A stretch of 64,000 nt of DNA from Papaver somniferum (taxonomy: Eukaryota; Streptophyta; Magnoliopsida; Ranunculales; Papaveraceae). Positions 23,107 to 33,423 of this stretch are shown piece after piece; the first letter of the stretch is position 1, and the number at the start of each line of letters is the position of its first letter. Position numbers and translations under genes: made by a program. The DNA lies in the NCBI RefSeq assembly GCF_003573695.1, contig NC_039367.1, positions 27,490,442-27,554,441 on the forward strand. Reading direction: 5' to 3'. The notes beneath the pieces are model-generated. The model saw only the letters and a list, made by a program, of their open reading frames with translations. It was not told the origin of the DNA and searched no databases.

Positions 23107-24147
23107 TATTTTTCGAATCATGTTCTCCTAGAGATAGTTTACCTAGTTATCTTCTTTTTTCTGTTTTGTTTAGAAGAATAGATAGAGTTTGGAATAGCCA
23201 TTATTGTGAGTACACGTAGCTATGTCCAACGTTTTCATCTTCATGTTTTTATATTTATTGGTTTAAATTCTAATTTGCTTGGAAGATGATTTTTGCAGTA
23301 TTAATCTTTATGGTTTCATATATTCCAATATTGTTATGGGATATGTGTGTTTGCCTCCGTGAAATTGATTGTCCCATATTTTGTCAAAAGTAAAGTCGTT
23401 CATGAGTTGATATGCATGTATTGATGAAAGAATGAAATGACTTTTGACAAATACAAAAGTTAAGCCTATTATGTCAATTTTTGATGGAAGATAGGTTAAA
23501 ATATTTTGTTTTCAAGGATTATGTCTATTGTATGTCATTGTGCAAATAGTGATGAAAAATAGAATGCATCCTTGTGTATTCCGCAGTAATTGATCTTCCT
23601 TGATCCATATTTTATGTATTACTGTGAGGCTCCGTAATGTGTCTTATGTTGAGAACTAAACAACCAAGTTGATTACTTTTATGATTAGCTTTGTTGTTGT
23701 TCCGTAAGGTACTTTATGTAAAGCAAATTGAACTAAATTACTCATCTTGTTTGATTATTAAGTTATGACTCCATAAGTTTTCTTATGTTTGAGCGTTTTT
23801 GAATGGGTTGATTATTTTCATGATTAACTTAGTCATTTCTCCATAGAATCTCTTATGTTGAGTATGAACAATTAAAATGATTACTTTTGTGATTAGTTTA
23901 GTTGTGTATTTCGATTAGATTAATTATGGGTTCTCTTGTGATTAATCTAATTAAAAATTTCTAAGTCTCCATAAGTTTACTTGTGCTGACCATATTCAGT
24001 TATGTTAATTATGAGTTCGTTTATAGTTAATTTAATTAAATATTTTTGGATTCAAATTCATACTTGTACGTGATTTGTTATGTCCAAAGAAATCATTCTT
24101 TTGTTTCAAAATTAAGGTCGCTCTTGTTGTTCTTTCGGGATTGAGAT
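23107..24147. repeat. non-coding 3' region of G with approx. 70-130 bp repeats
   Basis: Repeated phrases CTCC(G/A)TAA-x-TTxxCTTATG followed by GATTAxTTTxxTGATTA recur at about 23629, 23700, 23772, 23840 and 23973. No protein domain is present. Confidence 0.55.
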
Positions 24148-24797
24148 ATTATGGGGGAGAGTTCTTAATTTAACTTTTACTTAATCGCCAAATCTTTGTG
24201 GGGAGTGTGGATGTGGAATATTTTATGGGTTATCTTGTATCTTTATAGACTCCTTGATGAATGCATTTAGATTCGTCTTTATGATTACATCTAAATAAGA
24301 TGATATTTGGTCATGAAATGTCTCTTTCGGAAATTTCATTAGGATCCCGTTCTTGTACCTTTTCCAATTTTATTGACAAAAAGGGGGAGAATTAATATCT
24401 ACTTAACACTACAAATACATATGGTTTTCGGATCATTGTGTAAGGGGGAGTGGTTTTCATGTAATATGGAGTATTGACTAAGAGGGAGTGGCATATCACC
24501 ATAGTATTGTTGTTAAGGTTGTGATGCAATTGGACTTTGACGATGTGTAATGATACTATGACACTGTATAACAATGATTAAGAAATCTTGTTTTCTCGTT
24601 GTTATAGATACGGATTTTCAACAACGATGATACTAAACTTACAACCTTTGGGATCATTGGAGTACTTGAAAGTGACAAGATTTCGAGTAATGTTGAAGAT
24701 TAGGCATCTGGAATATGAGCTCCAAAGTTTATTTATATATTTTTTGTATTCCATATGTATTGATAGTTTTGTCACTAAAATTGACAAAAGGGAAGAT
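24148..24797 (+). other. multiplied polypurine tracts of element G
   Basis: ATGGGGGAGA (24151), GTGGGGAGTG (near 24198), AAGGGGGAGA (24381), TAAGGGGGAG (24441) and AGAGGGAGTGG (24480) precede the final tract GACAAAAGGGAAGAT (24783-24797) that abuts the 3' LTR. Repeated polypurine tracts upstream of the 3' LTR are a known Sirevirus trait. Confidence 0.65.
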
Positions 24798-27179
24798 TGT
24801 TAGAGCATTGCTCGGTCGAACTCGCATGAGTTGCGATCTCAAGCATATTTGTCAATTTTAGTGATCAAAACTATAAGTTTTGATTTCTAGTCTACTATAG
24901 CTAAGGTCTCAGACTAGGATAGAAAGTGTAGTTGAGCTCAAGAACTCCACGACAATCATCATACAAAACGAAGGACTACTCAAGGAACTGGTGGATCTTC
25001 ATCCACTAAAAAGTATGTGGAAACTTGAACGTATCTATCACTCAAAAGTATATTTATCTCCTATCTTGAGACAAAAGTCGTTTTGCTATATAGACTTAGA
25101 TTATACACATTTGGTATTTCGATCCGAGTTTATCTCACTTATTTATTTCTCGAAATATGTGTTGGTAAAGCTTTCGCTTTAGCCAAGTTCACCTTTACCT
25201 AGTGACGAAAGTCATGATTAATTTTCAATCCATTTGAAAATTTCTCTGAGGAGAAAAAGTTTGTGAATAACAACTATATAACGTCCTCTGAGAATGTTTC
25301 AATGATTGAAATGAGAGTTTAGACTATATAACCATTTGGAGGATATAAGCATTGTTATGGAAACACATATATGTATAATTCCTTATTGATTGAACCAAAA
25401 TTTGCGAACTTTGTTGATCAAGTGAAACCGCAGAATTGCATGAGATAAGTCCGCGAACTCAGTCCTGAACTCAGTTAGCGAACCCAGTCCGTGAACTGGC
25501 GAAGTTCTCAAACCCGAGAATTTCTGCTGGAGTTTGTAAACTCCATCTGGGAACTTAAGTCCGCGAACCCAGTCTGCGAACTTGAGTAGGTTATGTCTAA
25601 AAACGATATTTGTGAACTTATATTTATAAACTAAGGAATGTTATTTCAAACCGTGACTTTATAGTTCATGAACCGATTCGAGAGAATCAAATCGTTTTTC
25701 CTTCAATTGTATTGTGTATTTACATAAAGATCTAAGCAATTGAATATCTCTCTAACTAGTTCATTTGAACTAGTTATGGTGAAGAAGAATATAGTTGATA
25801 TGAAAGTTATCATATGGCTAACCATTTGGTTAACTATTGTTGAACCAACTAATGTACAAGTTTTGGTATGGTTATACAAGCCTACAAACGTGCATTTCAT
25901 TTGTGTATAAAAAACTGTATTTTCGATCTAACGGTTGAGAAATATTATCTTGAATCTAAATCAGGTTTTCTTCTAACGGTGAATATTGAATGCTTCGTTA
26001 CCAAGCTAACATTGAATGTAAACCCTGATTTGAAAGACTATATAAAAGGATAACTCTAGCGTCTGGGAAACCTAATCCGCACACCTTACGTGTGATACTA
26101 GTTTGCTAAGATAGAGTCGATTCTCATTTAACCTTTGGTTTTATTCTCTTAACCAAGATAACGACTTAAAGACTTCGTTGAGATTGTGAAGCCAGACCGA
26201 TACTAATTTTCTTGTAGTTGTGTGACCTGATCTTGTTGTTTCTATCGTACGAGTTCAATTGGAATAATTGCTTGATATTTCTATCTCCGATAGGCAAGAT
26301 AAAAAGAAATCACAAACTTCTTTGTCTCATCATTTGTGATTCCACGATATCTTTTTCGCTGCGTCGATTAATACTATTGTGAGGTGATTGATAATATTAG
26401 GTTGTTCTTCAGGAATATAAGTCTGATTTATCAATTGGAACCTGGTCACCTTGATTTATCAAAAGAAGGAACAAAACTCGTTGGTATATTCGTGGGAGAC
26501 AGATTTATCTATTACCATAGACTTTTCTGTGTGATACATATTTGTTTATTGAAGTCTTCAACTTTGGGTCGTAGAAACTCTTAGTTGTGTGTGGGATCAT
26601 CTAAGTGACTTAAGTGCGCAGTATCTTGCTGGGATCAGAGACGTAGGAGCATAACTGTACCTTGGATCAGTGTGAGATTGATTGAGGTTCAACTACAGTC
26701 CAGACCGAAGTTAGTTTGGAGTAGGCTAGTGTCTGTAGCGGCTTAATACAATGTGTGTTCAATCTGGACTAGGTCCCGGGTTTTTTTTACATTTGCGGTT
26801 TTCTCGTTAACAAAATTCTTGTGTCTATGTTATTTATTTTCCACATTATATTTGTTTATATAATTAAAATAATACAGGTTGTGCGTTGTTCAATCAATTA
26901 GAATATCCGACCTTTTTGGGTTGTTGATTTAAATTGATTGATACTTGGATACTGGTCTTTGGTACCATCCAAGTTATCTATTTTTGATAAAGACTCGCAG
27001 ATTTCTATTTGCTTGAGTAAAGATCAAATCGAGGGATTGAGATATAAACTCTTTGATATACTTTTTTATCTAGATTGAGTCCGACTCTCTAGTTGATTCT
27101 TTAGAAAGTATATTGGAGTTTGTCCATATAGATTGCTAATCGAATTGTTGAGTGTGGTTGTTAGACCCCCGCTTTTTCA
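24798..27179 (+). repeat. 3' LTR of element G
   Basis: 2,382 bp, partner of 18649-21001. It has extra GTCCGCGAAC-type units at about 25448-25590, which account for most of its greater length. Confidence 0.9.
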
Positions 27180-27184
27180 GGGCA

Positions 27185-27999
27185 CATATAGTTTCGAACC
27201 AAATTCTATAACAGTTTTCCGAGAAAAATCACAAGACTTGTTTGAAACACAAGTTTGGGTAGTATCTTTATAAAAGAGTTGTGTAGCCTTGATTGTTGGA
27301 AACCGGTTTAAAAACAAACCATACCTATCGTAAAAATAAGATTTGAGTGAAAAATAGAGACCGGTAACATAGAATTTTTTTTCCTTTCACGAATTGGGCC
27401 TTTTTCCGAATTATGTTATGCTCGTGAAATTTTTTCATATATATGAAAACTCAACTCATATATATATAAGATAAATATCTAAATTTCTTTTTAAAAGTAT
27501 AACAAAGTTAGAATTTCATACAAAAGACTCTGAAGAAAATCTATACAATTTGTTTCTTCGAATTCCTTATTAGCACGTAACTTTTAGAACAAAAAAATAT
27601 TTTTCACTAAAAGGATTTTTGTTACCTTTGTGTTTTAAAAAGTATAAGTGATGTTTCATTGTCTTGCGGTTCCTACAAAGAATCAATTAGGTTAAGGAAC
27701 GGTAAACCCTAATTATTGAGGAGTATCTTCTAAAGAGAATTAACGCTCTGCTAGAGGATTTTCAAGAACATCTTCTAAAGAGAATTGGGGTTCTGCTAGA
27801 AGGTTAACAAGAGGAATTTCTAAAGAGAATCGGTGTTTTTCTAGGAGTTCTACAGGTGCACAAATACAAATGAAGTAGGTATTACATCTAGTCTAAAATC
27901 TAACAACTTAAATCTATGAATGTTCAATCTGGAACAGGTCCCGTGGTTTTTCTACAAGATCGAAGTTTCCCTAGTTAACAAAAATATCTGGTGTCCATG
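27185..27999 (+). mobile_element. older copia LTR H, left part
   Basis: The end (27923-27999) is the conserved copia LTR block up to TCTGGTGTCCATG, where LTR E interrupts it. The sequence resumes at 40878 with TTATTTATTTTTTTGCATTA. The upstream U3-like part does not align clearly with the other LTRs, and the H start is not located. Element G may sit inside this same LTR (inference). Confidence 0.55.
27726..27860. repeat. 45-bp tandem repeat, three units
   Basis: TCTTCTAAAGAGAATT at 27726 and 27771 and ATTTCTAAAGAGAATC at 27816, each followed by a TCTGCTAGA-like phrase. Confidence 0.8.
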
Positions 28000-28162
28000 T
28001 GTAGTAGGGTAAAAACTAATTCTGCTGAAAGTCGTAAATTGGGTGTGCCGCCAAGAAATGAATCTAAATCCTAAACAAATGTATTGCACAAGAGTACTTA
28101 AGATTTGAGAGATCAATCTGTACAATTCTGGCCTAAATGATAGACACATTTATGTGTCTAAT

Positions 28163-29841
28163 TGATAGACACATTTTGTGTCTGATATAATCTCAATTTT
28201 ATATATTGTTAGCGCTCGATTTTGTATCTATTATGGCTTTTTGTGTCTTTGTAGGTATTTTTGGGAAAATAAACTTTTGCGGCGAATTTGGCGCGAAAAG
28301 TGGTTTTTACGCTCGTGGGAGAACATTACTATATGGACCCTAAGTTTGGATAAGGGTTAACCTAATTACTAAGGGGCACCTTCAGGACACCCCCAAGACC
28401 ACCTTCTATTGGCACCCCCACTCTGGATGAGGGGGAGGTCATCTTCAACATTTGAAAGTGACTTTTGGCGGGAGAAATGGTTTCTGTCACTGGCAGAATT
28501 AGGGTTCATCTTTTGGACGTGATTTCATGAGATTCAATGGCTGATTTTTGTTGGATGGGCTCAATTCAGCTAGACAGGGATGGTATGGGCCTTGAAATCA
28601 GTTAAAATTGTCTTGATAATCCATTCGGAGCGAGACAGGGAGTATGATATTCACAGGACTTTGGTTGTTATTTTGGAAAAGATTCTAAGAGATTTGATCG
28701 CGGGATTGGATTGTTATCACTCTGTTACACCTAACCAGGCATGATAACATGTTTTAATTCGTCAAACAAGGACTAGACCATCGGTTTAATATAATACAGG
28801 GAAGAATATTACTCGGGATTCTGTTGGACGAGTTTGTGGAGATTATGTGTTTGGGGCGTGAAGATATCATACTTTGAACAAGTTTGACTCATTCCGAGAC
28901 GAGTTATTGCATGATGGGACTGTGTCGACATCAGCATACGCTTGAAGAAGGAATAAAATCTTTGCAGAGACGGAAATTATCCCTTGGAGAATAAAAACAA
29001 TAATGGAGAAGATACGGGAATTAAACTCGAGTTAAGTTGATCCTATGAGTATATATAAGGTGTTGAGGACTCAGAGAAGGGGATGGAGAGTTAGGGGAAT
29101 AAATAGGGAGAGAAATTAGAGTTGCAGAGCTTGTCTCTGCTGCTGCCATTGAAGAAGAAGAAGAACACAGAACAGCATCTAAAGACAGTCGCGGAAACCG
29201 TTACCTATAATTTCAAATTCAATATCTTTGTAACAGTTTTTGTAACAACTATTTCGAATTCGCAACAGCCTGTTAAGTGTTTCTCTGTACCATTGGTTCT
29301 GTAACAATTATAACTGTTACAAACACACTGTTTTGTACCTTTTCTCCTTGCGAACACCTTTTTGAGCAATGGAAAATTCCTTTGAGCGTGTTTCCAACCT
29401 AATGAGCTAGACCCCATCTCTGGGACGACGGACGAAGCTGTATTTCATCCTTGGGGTAATTTAATTAATTCCTTATTTACTTTTTGCACCGATTTTAAAT
29501 GATTTATGATTTCTATTAATCAATTGTTATCTTGTTTGATAGTGTATGCTTAGTCTTAAGTGCTTTTGATACACTATGCTTGTAATTTACAATTGATGTT
29601 TTACGAAATCTATTTTGGCAAAGAATATAGTTAATATTTCTTGTGTTTGGAGCTATAATTGCCTAGGATTAATTTTTGAACCCCTTGATTATGAAAAACA
29701 GTGAAATCCGGAGTCCCAATAAATTCTTCATCCAGTGACATATTTTGTATATAATTTTATTAAATCTAAAATTCCATTTCCTTCACAAGTCTGAAACGAA
29801 TCTTTTTATCACTATCACTACAACACTTTTGAAATCCATCA
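28163..29841 (+). repeat. 5' LTR of element C
   Basis: 1,679 bp, TGATAGACACATTTTG to GAAATCCATCA, about 97 percent like its partner by eye. TATATATAAG at 29050-29059 is the probable TATA box. Confidence 0.9.
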
Positions 29842-29846
29842 AATTT

Positions 29847-29866
29847 TGGCGCCACCGACGCGGATT
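29847..29866 (+). other. primer binding site of element C
   Basis: TGGCGCCACCGACGCGGATT starts 5 nt after the LTR. The TGGCGCC core is typical of gypsy elements. The tRNA was not identified; a Lys-type tRNA with a gap is one option. Confidence 0.6.
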
Positions 29867-30921
29867 TGTGCTTAGGTAGAATTTTTAGGTATTTATTATT
29901 TTTTTTATTATTCCATTTGTTCTTTTTACGTCTCTTTGGTGTGTCTTTGTATTACAGGTTTGAAGTTGGATACTAAAGACCTTGGAATCAAAGATTAAAG
30001 CTAAAAGAGAAGGAAAAAAGACAAAAAGAAAAAGAGAGAAAAAGAAAAAAAGAGAGAGAATTATTTATTTATTTTTTGAGACATTCCATTTTTTTTGTAA
30101 TTATTATTATTTTTTTTTTATTTTCTTTGGAATGGACTTTGAGACTACTATTTTAATTTTAAACTCTATGGAAGGGTTATAAAAAAATAAATTATATAAA
30201 TTGTTTGCAGGGAAGGACGACGATTACAATATCGTCTCGGACCCTCGGGTTCGCACACTGACACTGGAGTCAGTGGCCCGAGTCGACTACAGTGGTTCAT
30301 CGCCCATCTGGTACGGGAGGTAAGTCTTTCGAAACACCCGCGAATCTCCTTTAAGCGGGTTTACTGTATTCCTTAAGGTGATTATATGTTGAGGACTGAA
30401 TCGGCTGCTTTAAATTCCTAGTAAAGGGCAAGAACTGGGCATATAAGATAAGGGTTCGGATTTCATCATCGTTCCCTTCATTCCCGCCTTAGGAAAGAGA
30501 AACCAAACGCGAACCTAAGCCTAAAATTTTGACTAGAAAGAGACCTATAGCGTAACGATCTTAACAGGAAAGTCATTCGAAAAATATTGGTTACTCTTTT
30601 AAGCATACTTCAAGGTTCTTGATGGTTTCTGTAAGTTGAATGCGTGACTGCGCCGCCTTGTAATACCGGTGAGGCTTTGGGTATCAAATCTCCACTGAGC
30701 TTACCTCGCCTCTATTCAACTTACTTTAACTCGGATTGATTCCAGAGGGGTTTCCTAAAATTGTAACGAATTCCCTTTCGAAGGAATATAAGTTGGTCTA
30801 GAAAACAATCTAAGTGGAGCCATCATGCTTTTTGTTTGCTAGATTTTATAGGTTTGATTTGGTCAAGTCATCCTTGTTTGTGATTGTGTAGAATTCCTCT
30901 GTAGTTTGTATTTTTAGGGTG
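29867..30921 (+). other. leader of element C with possible intron
   Basis: An untranslated leader. A purine-rich run (29998-30058) is followed by T-rich DNA. A good donor GTAAGT lies at 30320-30325, and a pyrimidine-rich acceptor TATTTTTAG ends at 30917, five bases before the ORF ATG at 30922. Splicing here would join leader and ORF (inference). Confidence 0.4.
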
Positions 30922-32295
30922 ATGAATCCTTTTCAGGAGACACTACCTGAGATGACGTTACGAGAATATAAGCGTAAAAATTCTCATTATCAGGAGACAT
31001 CATCTAAAACAACTCTTGGTGAATATATGCATGGGAAACGACATTGGGATGTTCTAACGGTAAGCGAGGAATCACCTCTAACGATCTACGAGAAGTATTA
31101 TAAAAACACACCGCTTAGTTTGGAACAAAGATTGAGAATTCTTGAATGTCAAAAATTATATTATGATGATGAGGATAGTGAAGATGAAGATTCTGAAATA
31201 TGTAGGCATAGTGATCAGGAATTTGTTACTCCAATTGAGCCGTATAATGATAATGTTATTTCTAGTTCAAATCCAAATAATTTTAATAATTATTCACCTA
31301 TTCAAAAGGACGAGGATTTGACTAGAGATATCCCCATTTTAGACGATGTAGTATTTCCTTTTGATTACGAAACTAACGATGGTATACAGGAACGAGTTTA
31401 TTCTGAGAATACTGTTTTAGAGTCCAAGGATTTAGAAACAATAGTCTTAGACGAAGAAGATAGACCCGTAGAGATGAGTAAAGATGCACTACCTGATAAT
31501 AACTTAGAAAAATAAATTGACCATTTCCAAGAATCTCATGATCTAGAAATTAGGGAGATTGTAACTAGTCTATCTAGAGACACTGAAAACTCTAAGTTTG
31601 GGGGTGATTATCACCTTCCTAGTGCCTTACCTTTAACTCTCAGAAAGTCCCTTCACTTAGGACTTGATATCTCTGCCTCGACCATTTTACAAAACTACCT
31701 TCATACTCGTTTTCCCGAACCTAATGATGTCCAGGAAGAAGTTCAGTCATTAGAAACCCATCCTCTGGTTGATGTGGTTTTCCCAAGATATGATCCGCAG
31801 ATTGACTTTTTTTTCCCACCAAATAGGTTTCTTCCAACTATGGGAACGTTTATATTCTAAATGTGTCGAATAATAAGTTGTGAGACTAAACCTAAATGCT
31901 TTAGGAAATTAGAATCGACACATTTGCTTAAGAATGACCACTACTCTCATTGTGGTCAATTATGTAAGTAAAATCTTATTGAATTAGAGGATCCTAAGTT
32001 ATTTAGGTTATTATTTTGCGCTTCTAAGATCATATTTGATTTTTTCCAGACTCTAGGACCTAATGATTCGGATCCCACCTATGAAGAAACGCAGCCTATG
32101 AAAATTTTCTATTTAGACCCTTTCATAGAAACTGAACCTGAATCACAATTAGATATAAATTTCTTAATCAGGAAACTAAGTAAGGGCTTGCTAGTCTTGT
32201 TCATTTTCTTGGTTCATTGCAGTTTCCTTTGGTCATCTCTATTTAGTTTTGAAGACCCACAGTTATTTCGACTGTTACTTTATGGTTCGAGTTGA
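30922..32295 (+). pseudogene. single acidic ORF of element C with three in-frame stops
   Basis: ATG at 30922. The frame stays in register for 458 codons to TGA at 32293-32295 but is cut by TAA at 31513, 31858 and 31969; the open first part is 197 codons. It has an N-terminal duplicated motif QET-x5-LREY / QET-x5-LGEY, an acidic run YYDDEDSEDEDSE (about 31159-31200), and an SLHLGLDISASTILQNYL block resembling LGLELCASQVLLDYF of the element B protein. Near the end is a hydrophobic segment LLVLFIFLVHCSFLWSSLF and then FEDPQLFRLLLYGSS. An earlier copy, LEDPKLFRLLFCAS, occurs at about 31981. The protein function is unknown. It may be a diverged gag or an accessory protein. No RT or integrase. Confidence 0.7.
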
Positions 32296-33408
32296 CTAAT
32301 CCTTTACTAAGTTTGGTTGAAGACTTTAAACTTAGCACTTCTTGGGAGGTATCCCATGCTCATGCAACACGGTAATATCTTTCCTTAAATATTTTTCTTC
32401 AAATGGTAACCGTTTCTCCTTGTTCATGCTTTTAATATTATCTTTAGAACATTGAGGACAATGTTATATTTAAGTTTGGGGGTATGGGGGAAACTTTTTA
32501 GTTGCAATAATTAAACTCCACAGCCTAGAGATTTATTCCTATTAAGGTTTGCACTAACCAATCTAAGTGGATGGGAACATCTTGGTTATAGGAGTTGAGG
32601 AACCAATCTGATTAGATGGAAACATCTAAAGAGTCTATTAATAAAAGCACAGAGCTCAGGTGTTAGAATTAAAAAAAACATGGTAGTTTCGCCATATCTC
32701 GCGAAGCAAACATCGAAAGAATCCTGATCATTTCTTTTCCTTTTTTACCATTACTAGGGTGAAATAGAGTGACTGAGATACATCAAAAAAAAAATTGAGA
32801 CCATACCATCAGACCAACCGGAATAAATTCAATAAAGTCAACCACTGGAACACTTGTATATGCCAGTTGTGTTGACCTAGAGTTAGGATTATCGACTATT
32901 GGTTCCCTTGTATATGCCAGTGTGTTGATATTAGTCCAGACCAATATCTCAGTCCATTAGGATAGGTTCACCTTAGTTAACATCATCTACGTTTTCCTTT
33001 ACATCCATCTTCTTAATCTATCCATGTGATTGGTTGACTCCGTTTTATGATGTCCAGAAACTATCTGAGTAGATCTCTGTCACTTTATATGAATTTTAGT
33101 ATGCTTGAGTGCAAACTCGTGTACATCAATTAGAATTTCTCATCAGGGTACTTCCTCCTATAGTCAATGATTGTATGACAACCAAGGAGATTTTTTTTGT
33201 GCCTTCCGAGGTTCGTTGTAGATAACTAGGGTCTGGAGTATAAAGGATTTGTGGGTATATCTCTAGTAAGCCCTCCCGAGATTATAACTCGGCCACTAGG
33301 GACACCTAGGGGTTTAAAGGATTATTGCATACACTAAATGCAATCGACGATGCCTGCGTTAGTGAGTTAGGATTTTATTTTATTTTTGCTCGAGGACTAG
33401 CAAATAAT
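32296..33408 (+). other. 3' untranslated region of element C
   Basis: Contains the inverted repeat ACATTGAGGACAATGT (32449-32464) and then TTTAAGTTTGGGGGTATG (32469-32486). Further on there are two CTTGTATATGCCAGT repeats (32851 and 32908) and the phrase CTCGAGGACTAGCAAATAA before the polypurine tract. No gene. Confidence 0.65.
32449..32464 (+). promoter_or_regulatory. conserved inverted repeat ACATTGAGGACAATGT
   Basis: 6-bp arms around AGGA, followed by a TTTGGGGGTATG tract. The same arrangement occurs in element B at 47389-47404 (minus). It could be an RNA hairpin or a secondary plus-strand priming region (inference). Confidence 0.55.
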
Positions 33409-33423
33409 AAGTTTGGGGGTATT
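33409..33423 (+). other. polypurine tract of element C
   Basis: AAGTTTGGGGGTATT, immediately before the right LTR. Confidence 0.8.

Larger units (their letters stand above)
18649..27179 (+). mobile_element. copia retrotransposon G (Sirevirus-like, no pol)
   Basis: 8,531 bp with two LTRs, an initiator-Met-type primer site, a decayed gag at 21062-22252, a second small coding region at 22827-23106, several GGGGGAG tracts and a final polypurine tract. Flanks AGGCA (18644-18648) and GGGCA (27180-27184) fit a 5-bp duplication with one later change. LTR length above 2 kb, multiplied polypurine tracts and GTCCGCGAAC palindromes in the LTR match features known from plant Sireviruses. No protease, integrase, reverse transcriptase or RNase H motif was seen, so it is non-autonomous or gutted. 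Confidence 0.85.

Noticed and set aside
28138..28186. Two TGATAGACACATTT starts read as a tandem repeat
   Set aside because: Better explained as the start of solo LTR D followed by the start of element C, because CTAAA and CTAAT duplications fit each boundary exactly.
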